Assembly: GCA_025602915.1 (NCBI GenBank)
Contig: JAHLJZ010000036.1
Location: 62,001-126,000, forward strand
Direction: 5' to 3'
Source of the DNA: Paraphysoderma sedebokerense
Lineage: Eukaryota; Blastocladiomycota; Physodermatomycetes; Physodermatales; Physodermataceae
Length of the DNA stretch: 64,000 nucleotides
The position numbers were made by a program, and so were the translations under genes. The notes beneath the pieces were generated by a model. It saw nothing but the letters and a program-made list of their open reading frames with translations. It made no database searches and had not been told where the DNA came from. Below, one piece after another: positions 12,626 to 24,449 of the stretch (position 1 is the stretch's first letter; every line of letters starts with the position of its first letter).

Positions 12626-15184
12626 ATGGTAAATTTATTTGGGAATCCTCGTGACTCAAGGTATCTTGATACACAGTTATCACTCACAAAATTCCTGTTT
12701 CGAACTTGCAACATGCACAGCTCTTGTCACGAACCAAAGCGGCACTTAGCCCTTTCGTTTATCCCTCCGAGAAGACTCTTTCGGCAACGAAAAGGCAAGT
12801 ACCTACGCTGGAAGAGTTTATTAATGACAGAGATTATACTGGTGCTGTAACTCTACTTGAGGTATTCGACGTCATTTGTGTTACTAAACGAGGAAAATGT
12901 ATCGATGGAGTACAATTACGTGGATTGGACTTATTCTTACTATTCTGAAATGTATTTTTGCTTTGGTATTAATATTAGTTCGAGAAAGCTGCAGGGAAAT
13001 CAGATATAAAATCTTTGCTATGGCTTGCATATGCATCATTTCATCTGGGACATTATCAGAAAGCGATGGAGGTATTGTTCATTATATTCATCCTACCTGT
13101 CATCTACTGCCTTTCTTTTCCCGAATTAAGTTGTTTCTTTTTGGCACCAAAGATTTACGAGGAACTCATCAAACAGCCGAAATGCGATCCAATGATTTAC
13201 TTGAATCTTGGTATTACATACTTCTACTTGGGGATGTACAAAGAAGCAGACGAGGTAACTCAAAAAGGTAACAAAGATAACTTCTCCCTCCGATGTTCTC
13301 GAAGAATCATTGATCCAGGGATCATTAACGTCCGACTTAGGTCCGAATGATAAGCTACAAAATAGACTCTTCTTTCATTTGTCACAAAAGTTCAACGATG
13401 AAAAAAGGTTAATGAAGCATCATGGAAACCTGCAAGATGTTCCTGAAGATCAGGTTGGTACCTCGTCCATTTGGTTCATGCCGAGGCGAGTTAGCTATTA
13501 ATTGATTCATGTGCTAACGAAGCTTGCCTATGTTAATGGTTCTTAGCTCACATTAGCATCAATGCATTATTTGCGAGGTCACTATCAAGAAGCCGTAGAC
13601 ATATATAAACGATTGTTGCTGGACTATCGGTGAGTGCATCTTCACTTATACCTCAACTGTCTATGCTCATTTGCTTACCGTTTTAAATGGAACTAGGGAT
13701 TTTCAAGCTCTCAACGTCTATCTCGCGTTATGTTATTACAAACTTGACTATTACGATGTATCGCAAGAGGTGCTATCACTATATCTTCAGCATTATCCTG
13801 ACTCAGTGATCGGCTGTAATTTGAAAGCTTGTAACCACTTTCGTTTATACAACGGAAAAGCTGCCGAACAAGAGTTAAATTCATTAACAGAGAAGCTGAC
13901 TGATAGCTGTGAATTTGCGCGAGAAATTATCAAACATAATCTGGTGTGATATCATAATTTTCAACGAAGTAGATCAAACAATCCATTAAATGACATCCAA
14001 ACTTCTTGCGGAATTAGGTCGTATTTCGAAATGGAGGAAGTGCTCTTCAGATTCTAACACCTTTGATCGACGTCGTTCCAGAAGCGAGATTGAATCTCGT
14101 GATATACCATCTGCGTAATGGAGAAACAGTTCCGGCGTTCAATCTCATGGAGAATGTCGAGCCGACCACCCCTCAGGTATACTATTCTGTTATCTCGCAA
14201 TCTCTGTTCAGCACTTAATTGCCCCTTTGCCAACCTTAGGAGTATATCCTCAAAGGAATAGTAAATGCTGCTCTTGGCCAAGAACAAGATTCGCGAGAAT
14301 ACATTAAAACCGCACAACAGTTTTTTCAGTTAGTCGGCGGATCTGCAAGTGAATGCGATACCATTCCTGGTCGCCAATGCATGGCCAGCTGTTTTTTTCT
14401 GTTGAAACAATTTGAAGATGTGTTAGTTTATTTAAATTCCATCAAGGTACGATCACCTTAATCTTGACCTTGAATGAGGCAGACATACTAAGAACAGTAT
14501 TGTAGGCATACTTTTTCAATGACGACACATTCAATTATAATTATGGTCAGACAAAAGTTGCGAATGGAGAGTACGCTGAAGCCGAGGAAATACTGTCAAT
14601 GATCCAAAATGAGAAATTTAAGAATGAATATGCGTATTTAAGCCACCTAGCAAAATGCTGTAAGTAACGACAATATATTCTTTAGTGATAGCAACCATGA
14701 CAATTGTCGCCGCACTTCATTCTTACTCGGACTAAATGTCGTGTCTGCTTCAATATTAGATATCATGAACAAGAAAGCGAAACTTGCCTGGGAACTTTAC
14801 GTGAAAATGGAAACCTCAAGTGAATCGTTCAGTTTACTTCAGCTAATTGCTAACGATTGCTACAAGGTCCGTACACTTAATTAGTTACCGTATCTTCTGC
14901 GACTGTGACCCACTTTCTGTAATTCACAGACCCAACAATACTACTACTCCGCCAAAGCCTTCGACATATTGGAGCGATTAGATCCAATACCCGAGTACTG
15001 GGAAGGTAAAAGAGGAGCTTGTATAGGGGTGTTTCAATCTATTTACAATGGAATAGAAAATTCGGAATATCTGAGGGATGTAGTCATGATGTTGAAGAAT
15101 TCAAGTGAGAAAGTGTTGCCGCAAGTGGAGTATATCGTGAGAGTCATCAAGCGTTGGGCTAAAGATAACAGAGTTGTTGTATAA
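12626..15184 (+). CDS. IFT56: Intraflagellar transport protein IFT56 (TTC26/DYF-13)
   Basis: TPR-repeat subunit of intraflagellar transport complex B, which loads motility proteins for assembly of the flagellum. Nearly every stretch reads like animal TTC26: [150 protein letters not shown]. It ends [13 protein letters not shown], at about the usual 550 residues. The start codon is an exon of its own: ATG 12626-12628 is followed at once by a GT donor, and CTC TTG TCA resumes at 12721, restoring the family's N-terminus. About ten further introns follow. Presence of an intact gene implies a flagellated zoospore stage. Confidence 0.94.
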
Positions 15185-15397
15185 ATGGATGTATGGATGA
15201 AGCAAATAATAGCACCGGATCTGTTCGGGTGAAATATGAATCACTAAGGTTGTGACGATGTACAGAGCATGAGATCATGTAACGGCTCGTACTGGATGTT
15301 TTCTACAGAATAGACGACTTTGGCATTAAATATGTCGCCTGTATATAGCGTACTTTCTATAAACATGTTTGTTCTCTTCAGTTGAACGGTGGATAGG

Positions 15398-16342
15398 TTA
15401 TATTATATCCTTGCTCAATATTTCGTATCCATATGTTTCCGCTTCTTCCCGCGACAACATCATACTGGGGGATATCTCGTCAACCTTGTACCTAGGATAT
15501 GACTTTAATCAAACCGATGTGTGGTTATCAAGAAAAATTCAGATATCACGCACCCTAACCTGTTCATATAAAACTTCAATGCACTTTTGTTTTCTAGGCA
15601 TCAAATGGTCATGTGAATGTAAGACCGAACCGAATAAAAAGCGAAGAAAATACATCGAAACAAGATAGAGGCAAGCTACCTTTAAATACAGTCAGCATGA
15701 CTCTCTTCATGTGATAACTTTTCCCTAATCTCACCAGCACATTCATCAAGTATGAGCCGATTCCGTACCCATGATAATTTGGATGAACTTGAATTTCGTA
15801 GCTTATAAACCAAGGTATCACAGTAACAAGGTACATTTAGTTTCCAGCCGCACCGTCATGTAATAAGATAACTCCGAAGAGTAAATGAATGGAACGAACC
15901 AATACACAACTTCCATCATTACATCATCCCCATTTTCGTCTTCTTCTATTGTTGCCTCCAGGGTGAATTGAAAATAAACAAATGCAATCGGTGTTTTTTC
16001 CAGAGGATTTTCCAGATTCGTCTGAAACACAATGATATATCGGGCCGTTGGTTCTGACATTTCGTTTCGTTTAGCAGTAGGATTGAACCCGTCGTCACAT
16101 TGATCGTATAATTGTTTCATATTAGACTCTACCAATCTGAATGCCCATTCCAGAAGTTCGGTAGGAATAGATTGAATAGTGTAGAACTCGAATGATACAT
16201 TTACAATTGTAGACTGTGTTTGTGATTGCGGGCCGGATTGAGTGGAAGTGTCGTGATTAGTTGAATTGCCATGTTTGGTTTTTCGATGAAAGGAACCAGT
16301 TCGAGGTAAAAGCTCTTCGGGTAGAAAGTCTTTGTCGGTGTC
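15398..16342 (-). CDS. NAA40: N-alpha-acetyltransferase 40 (NatD) homologue
   Basis: GNAT-fold enzyme; the family acetylates the N-termini of histones H4 and H2A. Read from 16342 down: an acidic/Ser-Thr-Gln-rich leader, then IPTELLEWAFRLVESNMKQL, a partner of the family's helix before YD. EMSEPTARYIIVFQT follows, then PIAFVYFQFTLEA, and across an intron the acetyl-CoA loop YEIQVHPNYHGYGIGSYLMN (Q/R-x-x-G-x-G/A type). Next is KRVMLTVFK|ENKSALKFYMNRLG|YKVDEISPSM, two more introns, and an end at GYEILSKDII, stop 15398-15400. The 5' end is unresolved. Exon 2 opens after a TTGCAG acceptor at 16343, and a short ATG exon candidate (16467 down to about 16415, donor GTATGC) does not keep frame with it. 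A sequence error, another donor or an additional exon would explain this. The gene is convergent with IFT56. Confidence 0.75.
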
Positions 16343-16887
16343 CTGCAAATAATGTGAATTTAAGGTACTGATTTTGGTTGCGATAATTATTGAGATCCGC
16401 TTGTCAGCATACCTGGTTTGCCTTCAGTACTAGAGATTGTGCAGTCGGTTCCTTCTAGTGTAGACATTAAACAAGAACAATCAGATATCAATCTCGGTTA
16501 TCCGTAAAAAATTTGCTGATTTTCTTACATTCATAGTTCATTTGTGAAACATATATTAGGAAGTTCCAAGGCCAACGGCGCTACAGCCTACAGGGTTGTA
16601 AGTCGCGATCCAGCGACCGAGGTTCAGAGTCACAGACAAAAATCATTCCATAGCAAACTGAATCCAGATCCTAGGACAAGAATTATGCTGTTTTAAAGAT
16701 TCTATATGTACAACTGGATTGAGCACCTATAATATAACCCTACATGCTCGCTTTTACAAAATCTACTTTGTCTTTTTTTTTTAACTTAAGTTCGCACAAC
16801 AGAGACATACTGCACAGTTCTACACAGCTCTTTTAACGCCATTGCTCTTTTAACGCTATTAACCAAACCACTCCGATGAATGACGTA
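16343..16887. other. Intergenic region with candidate first exon of the Naa40 gene
   Basis: Holds the candidate ATG exon of the acetyltransferase gene (about 16415-16467) and 3' flank of the Rch1-type gene. A short T-run lies near 16770. A phrase resembling a polymerase III B box (ggttcagagtc, about 16620) has no tRNA-like partner around it. Confidence 0.35.
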
Positions 16888-18365
16888 TTATATTGGTAGC
16901 TTCTTTCCTCCGGTAGTGCTTCCAGATTCGACCCACTTTTTGACGTACGGGACCAATAAGCTACCCAATAAGATCTGAGTAGGATGGTATATGAGTAACG
17001 GGATGGATAAAGTAGACAATATGTGCGGAGGAAATATGTTTGCAAGAATTGGCATACCCAGAGTGAGGGACTAACATATATGAAGTGAAAACGTATTAGA
17101 AGAGACAAACATGGTCAATAGTTAGATACAGTGAGTAATAACATCAACTAAGTAACGCAGACAATAATTACCTTATGAGTAGCGCAAAACATACAAGCCG
17201 CTACCTCTCCTTTTCTAAATTTCATCAATCGTCTCGTATTTAACCAAGTGATAATGCCGATGCAACAGAGCTGAAATATCACGATCACGAAGGCAACGGA
17301 AAACAAACTTGTACCATCCAATTCTATTTCATGAGTAAAAGTTTCACAAAATACTGTATAAATAATGGCTAGTAGGATGAGCGAGTTTATTGTGCCGAAA
17401 GGAATTTGGGAAAGAGTGTGTACTGAAGATGATGACGACGTTGATGCAATGTGATTTGTTGTTGCCGAGTGCGATTCCAAATGCCTCCTCAATAATTGGC
17501 CCAAACAAAGCGGAATCACAACAGTGCCGACAAGACTTTTGAATATGGACATTAGTGGAACTTCCTCTCCGGCAGCTCCATTTTCCACTACCATCATTAA
17601 AAGCCATGGCGTCAATATAATTCCCAGGAGGCTGCCTAGCGTTGAGTTGAAGACAGCAACGGCCTCATTCCCTCCAACTGCCTTTGTCAAGATGACCCCC
17701 GACGAAACCGGGGGTGGAAGAACGCTAACGACCAACAACCCACTCAAAAGGCCGGGATTTATCGATGTCGTATGAAGGTATGTCACGATAACGTTCATAA
17801 TGAAAGGTAGCAATATGAAAGAAGATAGCTGGATGGATAAGTGAATTTTGTAATGCATTAATGCATCGAAGAGTTCTTTTGTACGAAGTGATACGCCAGA
17901 GTTGAAAAAGATGAGTGAAACGCCGAAAAGTTTGACGGTTATGTCCGGTCTCAAAAACGATGAACGTAATCCTAAGGGTGGGTATAATCTGGCAAGAAGT
18001 ATGACGAAAATGACACCGATAATGAACCATTGAGAGCGAATTTTCTGCAGGAATATTGATGGAACGTTCCATGACTGGGTTCGAACGAACTCATGGTGTA
18101 CCGGGGATTGCTGTTCTTCCGGTTGAGAATGAGCATGCGGATGCGGTCGATGGTACGAGTTAGAAATGGGAGATGTAGATGCAGCAGTTGCAATGGTAGC
18201 CACTGTATCCAAGTTTGAATTGTCGATATTGATTTCGCCGCTATCTAATGACGCAAGATCGTTGTGAGATGGAAGCTTTCGCTTCAGTATCTGGGTCGGA
18301 CCAGGGGTATCTGGAGGGGCAATTCGCTTAGCGACGGGCGGCAGTATTTCTGTTGAGGTCATCAT
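16888..18365 (-). CDS. RCH1: Rch1/SLC10A7-type sodium/bile-acid-symporter family protein
   Basis: Ten-helix membrane carrier family; in Candida and Saccharomyces Rch1 is a plasma membrane negative regulator of calcium uptake. Exon 1 is 17172-18365, exon 2 is 16888-17070, joined by a 101-nt intron in frame (458 residues). A long cytosolic Ser/Thr/Pro/His-rich N-terminus of about 105 residues precedes the helices: [53 protein letters not shown]. The family signature follows in [20 protein letters not shown] and [20 protein letters not shown], then [13 protein letters not shown]. The second exon gives [20 protein letters not shown] and [21 protein letters not shown] His/Ser-rich insertion sits in the loop before the seventh helix. 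Clear family member; the exact transported species is not known for the group. Confidence 0.87.
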
Positions 18366-20205
18366 CTCTGTTGTTGATATACAATTAGTACCTGTTACTG
18401 TGAATGGTATCGACCTGTGTCAACGACAGGTAGAAAACGGACAGTCGAAGTAGAGATGATTTGACCCGACAACAAAATTGGATGCCAGTGCCTATGTTCT
18501 ACCAGCTGAAATGTGCCACAACAACAACTGCGCTTGAAGACGACTGCGGATATAAGTGTTTTTCTCTCGGATCCTAAGGGATGATGATGGTGGTGTCGGG
18601 GTCCAGTTTTACGACACCCACGGCTCACCCACGTCGCGCCGTTGCATTGGGCGACTCCAGAATGTCTCCAGAACTTATCTAGAAGAAGCTAAAAATGAAC
18701 ACATCATCCAAGGACAGTGTCAAGATTAATTGTATGATAAATTTATCTGTAATGGCGACTATACACTGCGTCATGTCATCTATGGTGCTTGTCGCCAGTG
18801 ACTATTCCATCTTTGGTTACTGGAACTGCATGTAGAAATCTTTGGGTTTTACTTTGCTTTACTGCATATTTATTCGTGATTTCCTCAAGTGCTTGTCGCA
18901 ACATCGCTCGGCTGTCCGAGTTTTGCCTCTTTGTGATACATGCTGAAGATAATTGTCTCCTTTGGAGATCGCATACGCAGGCTGTTCGTATTCGGGGAAA
19001 TTGTCGATATTAATTTGTGTCAAGTTAAAATGGATAGTGGATACAAATTCATGATTCTACCAACCACTGGGCACCACTCAATACGGAAATAGCCATAAAG
19101 TACTAATATAAAACACTTTATATCTTGATTCTGTTGCTTCTAATCTCTAATGCGCTCATCTTTCAATACAAAGTTCCGTTTTGAAAGCGTGACCTACCTG
19201 CCTCTACGAGTACAGTCAATCTCGATATTGTGTAGGTGAAGTTAAAAGTTTTGAGTATCCTGTAATATTAATGACGTGAGATTCGTTTTTTCGCCAGCCC
19301 CAGACTACACATGGAGTTCAAACTGACTGAATCCGTCATTCATTAAGTGATTGCAAAACCTAATTAATGGTAATAATACGTATATATACCGCACCGGAAA
19401 TATTTTATTACAAACCGCTCTTCGAAATATTGTATACTATCATGTTTCATAATTTCTTAAACAGATGTAAGGTTCACTCCGCAGAAAATCCTGTATATAC
19501 TTGCTAAGATTGTTGTCTTTCCCTCCGACGTTGCATACTTCTGAAGATATGTAGAATCAAATCTGTGCCAGACACGCCTGCCTGACTCTGCCAGCTGGAA
19601 TTGAAATCTCAATTGCAGAACATTTCTTCCAGCTTGGCCGCATGCTTAGTGCATACAAAGACAATATATTTTGGAGCGATGAGTGGTATCATTTCACTTT
19701 GTTGCGAAGAAGCAAGATGTTGTGCTGCTGATCATGCGTGCAGTCGAATTAATCCACATGTGGCTGATGGTACAAGTCCGAATAATTCACCCATACACCT
19801 GTCAGAGATCCACCGCCGGATTTATTTTTGGCTAAGGATAGAACATAGAAGCGGTTAAAAATTGTTTGTACACAGGTCATTTGTAAGTAAGTTAGACCAA
19901 AGCTATTTCGTATGTCAGACCAATGACATATCTGAATTGCCTTCGCAGCAATTCGTACGGCAATTAGATTGTTTGACAATAATTTACTTTTACTACGTTG
20001 CAATCTGCTTATAGTGTGATTGGTTTCCCTGTGTGATTTGTAATGGTGCTTCACTCGCAAAGCACATATTGCGAACGCCTATTGCTTGAAGACAATCTAA
20101 ATCAATAAATACGTTGTTGCTTATTTTCAGAATTTCCAATTTCCAATTTGTTAAATTTAAATTTGGACGCTCCCTGATGATACTTCACTTTTATTCGTCT
20201 TTGAA
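18366..20205. other. Long intergenic region before the bZIP array
   Basis: 1.84 kb without a convincing exon on either strand. It holds the divergent promoters of the Rch1-type gene (minus) and bZIP A (plus). I could not find the proximal or distal promoter blocks that precede copies B to E upstream of A. No RNA gene, terminal repeats or long duplication seen. Confidence 0.4.
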
Positions 20206-20766
20206 ATGGCACGCTCCCGTTCTTATTCTGCACCACTTCCGTTGACTGCCTGTGACATTTCCTCGATCTGGATGCCCCCCTCAATGGAATATTGTGGCTT
20301 TGATGTCGATATATCATCACCTTCGGGGACTTCTTTAGGGCAATCAATCTCTGCTGAACTATCTCTTTTCAGCGATAGCATTTCTCAAGCTCAATGGCAT
20401 TGGTCTCCTCCTCATGCTCCGTCTCCAAACCCACCGATTTTGTCCGCGGATCCAGCAAACACAACCTATATCACCGACACTGCTCAAAATATTCTAAGAC
20501 CTTCAACTTTTGATGCAGGCGCACATAACAGGCGTCCAAATTTACAAACAGGTAGCGCTAATACTATTATGGCCGCTAGAGTGAGGCGTCGCACACAGAA
20601 TAGAGAAGCCCAAAAAAAATTCCGAGAGCGAAAAGAACAATATTTAAAAAACTTGGAAGAGAAGGCTAAGCGTCTTGAAGAAGTAGAGAGGAGATATGAA
20701 GAGTTATTCAAGGAAAATGAACAGCTGAAGTTGCAATTACAAGATGTAGAGAGAAAGCTCATATAA
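20206..20766 (+). CDS. Array bZIP factor A (186 aa, intronless)
   Basis: Small AP-1/Pap1-type transcription factor, first of six tandem paralogues. The N-terminal motif MARSRSYSAPLPL is shared with the other copies. A divergent middle follows, with a remnant of the RPSTF motif at about residue 105. The bZIP is residues 125-186: RRRTQNREAQKKFRERKEQY, then a zipper with hydrophobic residues every three to four positions and the usual polar Asn in the KEN triplet. The contact residues known from Pap1 (Q, N, A, Q, F, R in QNxxAQxxFR) are kept; one R is K. The protein stops ten residues after the last zipper heptad, so there is no activation or redox domain behind it. The DILPTPIT motif of its relatives is lost, making A the most diverged copy. 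It should act in the nucleus as a homo- or heterodimer. Confidence 0.85.
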   Translation: MARSRSYSAPLPLTACDISSIWMPPSMEYCGFDVDISSPSGTSLGQSISAELSLFSDSISQAQWHWSPPHAPSPNPPILSADPANTTYITDTAQNILRPSTFDAGAHNRRPNLQTGSANTIMAARVRRRTQNREAQKKFRERKEQYLKNLEEKAKRLEEVERRYEELFKENEQLKLQLQDVERKLI

Positions 20767-22066
20767 GGCGAAGCTTGGCTTATCAATCACAGTGCACATA
20801 CATTAAAATGTTGAATAAAATGCCATTAATTGTACATAAAACTATAGAATGGAGCAATCCATCCATTTATTTTATATTACAAGTGAAGTATGCTATTTCA
20901 TATTAAACATCGACACCAAATTGAGCAAAAATAGCTTACAAATCCGGTGCATATTTATTCAATTTATAATCATAGTATAGCTTGAAACCTGAATTAAAAA
21001 ATAGTTATTCTTATATGAATGTTGATTATTGAGTATTTCGGATTTATTGGCTCCTCCCCGAATAAAAGATCGCTAGAATAGCGGCAACAAGTTGATTGCG
21101 ACAAGTATAACAATTGAGGAGCACATGAAGGTACATAAGTCAGTAAGATATGACTGACATGGTCAATATTCTTGACTTTTTAAAAGGATGAAACAGTGTT
21201 TTCTGATTATTCAATACTTTGACGAACCTTCAGCCTTGCGCACGCTCTGTTTTGCCTTCAACTAATACATTCATTGAATAATGTTTTGACAAGCTTTCTT
21301 TCAACAACAACTGTTTATCAATAATTCCTCGGATGAATACAGACCGTATTCTTCAAGCTTGACTCATTTTAGGACATACTCACACCGAAATAATAGTAGG
21401 ATGTACTGAACCGTAGGAATACGACATTGATGCCGGGAGTTGCCTTCGCAAATACAAAACCATAACTGGAGAGTTCAAAGGGAATGCTAATCGACTGAAC
21501 ACAATCAGATAGTTAAACACTGTAGAAAAACTTAATGTAAATAATCAAAATACTGGAGTATTAGTGTTAGTGCGTAAGCAGCCCAGTTTAGGAGCAGTCT
21601 GTTCTCACTAGTCCTCTTATGTCATTGTTCGACTTTTTCCACATTCTTTCGCTCCTCATGGCAACGTAACTCTTTCATACCTATTCTAACATTCCATCAA
21701 TTGATTGAATCTAAAAGAAGATTGCGGGAACCCTACGGGCGAAAAAATTAGATTATATGGAAACTTCGTTTTGAGTATATGCTATAACAATTCAGTTACC
21801 GGATAAATGATTTTTCCATATTTAGCAACAGCCATTTTAGCAACAGTCCTTTTGTTCAAAACCGCATAGTTGCTTACGTCTCTGTTTTTGTTGGTTACCC
21901 TGGCAGTTTGTAATCGGCTGCTACTCAGCGCATTCTGCCACCTATTGTTGCGAAAAAACTAAAGACGCGAAGCCTCTTCGCTTGTTTGATCTCGCATGTT
22001 GAAATGCTGTGTGTCAGTTGTGAATATAAAAATAGCGGTCCACTTCGATGTCGATATATCAACACA
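20767..22066. other. Intergenic A-B with promoter blocks of copy B
   Basis: 1.3 kb spacer. The last 270 nt carry the promoter homology shared with copies C to E (distal block near 21800-21825, proximal block 21944-22031). The rest is AT-rich without exons. Confidence 0.5.
21944..22031 (+). promoter_or_regulatory. Shared promoter module, copy B
   Basis: Starts ATTGTTGCGAAAAA, continues with ACGCGAAGCCTC (21965-21976) and ends in TATAAAA at 22025, 42 nt before the ATG. The same order and near-identical spacing occurs before copies C, D and E, and a distal block CCGGATAAATGATTTTTCC lies near 21800. Conservation in non-coding DNA between otherwise diverged paralogues suggests bound regulators; simple duplication age is the alternative. 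Confidence 0.6.
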
Positions 22067-22597
22067 ATGTCAAGATATCGTTCTTACTCTGCTCCATTTC
22101 CCTTAAGCACTCATGGCACTCCGTCAATCTCAGTGGCCCATACTTTACCAGAATATCATGTCCCGGATATCCTCCCTACTCCTATAACTGCAGCTATTAT
22201 AACAAATCGCCAGAATAAAGCTAACGCACACATTAATTTGGACTTGACTTTGTCTTCTTTTTCTACCGATCCCCCGATATGTTCTGGACCGCCCATAACC
22301 GCGATTCAGACGAACACCTCACCTGACTTGTATATTCCACGCCCTTCAATATTCAATGGTGGTACGCATATCTCGCAATCATACATTACATTAAATTCTA
22401 CTATTTCAGAAGCAAAACATTGGCGCCGCACGCAGAACAGGGTAGCGCAAAGAAAATTTCGGGAGCGCAAAGAGACTTATCTGAAAAATCTCGAGGAGAA
22501 GGCGAAGAGACTTGTAGAGTTTGAAGCAAAGTGCGAAGAATTAGAAAGAGAGAATGCAGAACTCAAAATCAAATTACAGAATTTGAAAACGAATTAA
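22067..22597 (+). CDS. Array bZIP factor B (176 aa, intronless)
   Basis: Second tandem bZIP. The chosen start is ATG 22067, because MSRYRSYSAPFPL aligns exactly with the N-termini of copies C, E and F; the frame also stays open upstream to 21986 but that stretch matches the siblings' untranslated leader. The DILPTPIT motif is at about residue 35 and LYIPRPSIFNGG at about 95. The basic region is HWRRTQNRVAQRKFRERKE, with Val replacing the Glu of the siblings, which is not a base-contacting position. The zipper has the conserved Asn in RENAELK. The protein ends about seven residues after the zipper. It retains all Pap1-type DNA contacts, so a TTAC-containing half-site is expected from family knowledge. 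Confidence 0.87.
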   Translation: MSRYRSYSAPFPLSTHGTPSISVAHTLPEYHVPDILPTPITAAIITNRQNKANAHINLDLTLSSFSTDPPICSGPPITAIQTNTSPDLYIPRPSIFNGGTHISQSYITLNSTISEAKHWRRTQNRVAQRKFRERKETYLKNLEEKAKRLVEFEAKCEELERENAELKIKLQNLKTN

Positions 22598-23891
22598 ATG
22601 TCGAGCTTCGAGTGTTGCCTCAATCCATCCTCCCTAGTCTTGTGTTACTTGGTGTAAAAGTTATATATAATAGACCTTTTAATAAATAAAAACATCGCAT
22701 AATAAATTATTCTTCTCCTTTCCATTCAATGATCACTCCAGAATAGTTTAGACTTGAAGTGATTATTTATCCGATTTTCAAAACTTTCTATCCAACACTC
22801 AGAGATAATCAAAAATAGTCCGGATGACTTGTACATGGACGAATATTTGCTTCATGCGAAATGAAATTGAATGGATAGGATAATGAACGACAAGGATCAT
22901 GCTTAAAAATTTTGAATTCCGTTTGCTGTATACTTTTCGATAGTAATGTAATTGACTTGAGTGCAAATCTTTTTTAGTTGTTAGGAACAGTGCCACCTAA
23001 ACCTTCCCTGCCATTGCACTTAGCAATTACTTAGACTTAATATCATTCTTATATATAGGGCTTCCTTTCATTTCATTTTGAAGGATCTACTACTTTTGGC
23101 AATAACAACATCTTGCCGTCAACGCCTGTCGCTTAATTTGGTTGTACCAGCTGCTAACTCTAATATAGTGCGACCAACTCAGATTGTAATGCTCTCACTT
23201 CCAACAACACTTACGGTCTCATCCAATTTTCACATTTACAGCCGTTCTTATTGTGTTAAAGCTTTCATTTAGTAATGTATTAATAATGTAAAACTAACCT
23301 ACTCTGTGTTCAAACTTCAAGGTATCCATGAAGTTTGTAAAGCTATAGTCTCTGTTGTTGTCGTTGATATGACTGAAACTAGGTGAAAATCGGAACTGTA
23401 ACAACGACATGCAAGCTTAGACATTATGTAATTGCTATACGTAAGCAGGCAAGTACTATGTGAAAGTGGGCTTTTTGATGTTTTGCTGATACGTCAAAAA
23501 GATGTTGAAAATTGACAGGCACTATCCTCTTCTTCACAATGCAATTATATGCGGAAGTGGCACAAGAAAATTTATTTTTGGCCGGATACCTATTATGACC
23601 TAAATTTGAACTTAATGTGAGCATTTACGTATCGGCTCAACATATTTTCCGAATTTACCACCTAGCCGTGTATATGTCAAACGCATTTGCAGGCATTGTT
23701 TGACAGCAAACCATGCTTGGAGCGGGCTTTTTAGGGTCCACCCTGATGTTGGCCGTTATGCTTAGTTCGTATTGTTGCCAAAGACCGAGTTGTATTTGAA
23801 GCCTCATTGCTTATTTTGACATGTTTCCAACTGACGAAATTGGTACCCGTATAAAATGACATCCGAGCTTCGATGCACATTACTCTATACA
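22598..23891. other. Intergenic B-C with promoter blocks of copy C
   Basis: 1.3 kb spacer ending in the shared promoter of copy C (distal block 23641-23680, proximal 23771-23856). A TATATATA-like box near 23050 has no array-type gene behind it and may be a decayed promoter; no bZIP remnant was recognised. Confidence 0.45.
23771..23856 (+). promoter_or_regulatory. Shared promoter module, copy C
   Basis: ATTGTTGCC at 23771, GAAGCCTCATTGCTT from 23798, and CCCGTATAAAA with TATA at 23850, 42 nt before ATG 23892. The distance from the GAAGCCTC element to TATA is 45 nt, the same as in copy E. The distal block CATATTTTCCGAATTTACC begins at 23641. Confidence 0.6.
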
Positions 23892-24449
23892 ATGTCAAGA
23901 TTTCATTCTCACTCCGCATTATACCCAATGAGAGCCGACAATAACCCGTCATCATTTTCGCCTTCACCTTCACCGGAATTGTTTGAGTTGGATATTCTCC
24001 CTAGTTGGGTACTTCCCCAGCCATCTATTACTGATCAATCTCACTTTGTTGATTCAACCTTACTGTGCGGCGGGGGTCCGCAACTTCAGTGGGACATGTC
24101 TGCTTCTTTATCTTCCAACCAACAACATTCTCCATCCCCTCCATCAACGATGACATATGTTCACACGACCCCTGAATATATCCCACGGCCGTCGACATTC
24201 AATACCGCCATAGATAACACTCATACACACTCAACAATAAAACTCACCATTATGGATGCAAAACGCCGACGCCGCACACAGAATAGGGAAGCCCAACGGA
24301 AATTCAGGGAGCGAAAAGAGAACTATTTAAAAGACTTGGAAGGAAAGTCGAATCGTCTTACCGAATTAGAGAAAAAGTATGAAGAGCTAGAGAAAGAGAA
24401 TGAAGCGTTAAAGCTGAAACTGCTCCATCTGGAATGCCTTAGGAATTAG
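23892..24449 (+). CDS. Array bZIP factor C (185 aa, intronless)
   Basis: Third tandem bZIP. Start ATG 23892 gives MSRFHSHSALYPM, the diverged form of the array N-terminal motif. ELDILPSWV replaces DILPTPIT at about residue 36. QLQWDMSASLSSNQQ and EYIPRPSTFN match copy E. The basic region is KRRRRTQNREAQRKFRERKE, followed by a zipper with LEKENEALKLKLLHLE. The protein ends a few residues later at CLRN. It has its own TATA box and promoter module, so it is probably transcribed separately and not as a read-through. No intron, unlike most neighbouring housekeeping genes. Confidence 0.87.
   Translation: MSRFHSHSALYPMRADNNPSSFSPSPSPELFELDILPSWVLPQPSITDQSHFVDSTLLCGGGPQLQWDMSASLSSNQQHSPSPPSTMTYVHTTPEYIPRPSTFNTAIDNTHTHSTIKLTIMDAKRRRRTQNREAQRKFRERKENYLKDLEGKSNRLTELEKKYEELEKENEALKLKLLHLECLRN

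Noticed and set aside
16560-16640. Possible tRNA or SINE promoter (ggttcagagtc)
   Set aside because: Resembles a B box but there is no A box at the right distance and no cloverleaf can be drawn.
23040-23280. A seventh bZIP copy between B and C
   Set aside because: A TATATATA box is present, but no RRRTQNRE-type stretch or N-terminal motif follows on either strand.
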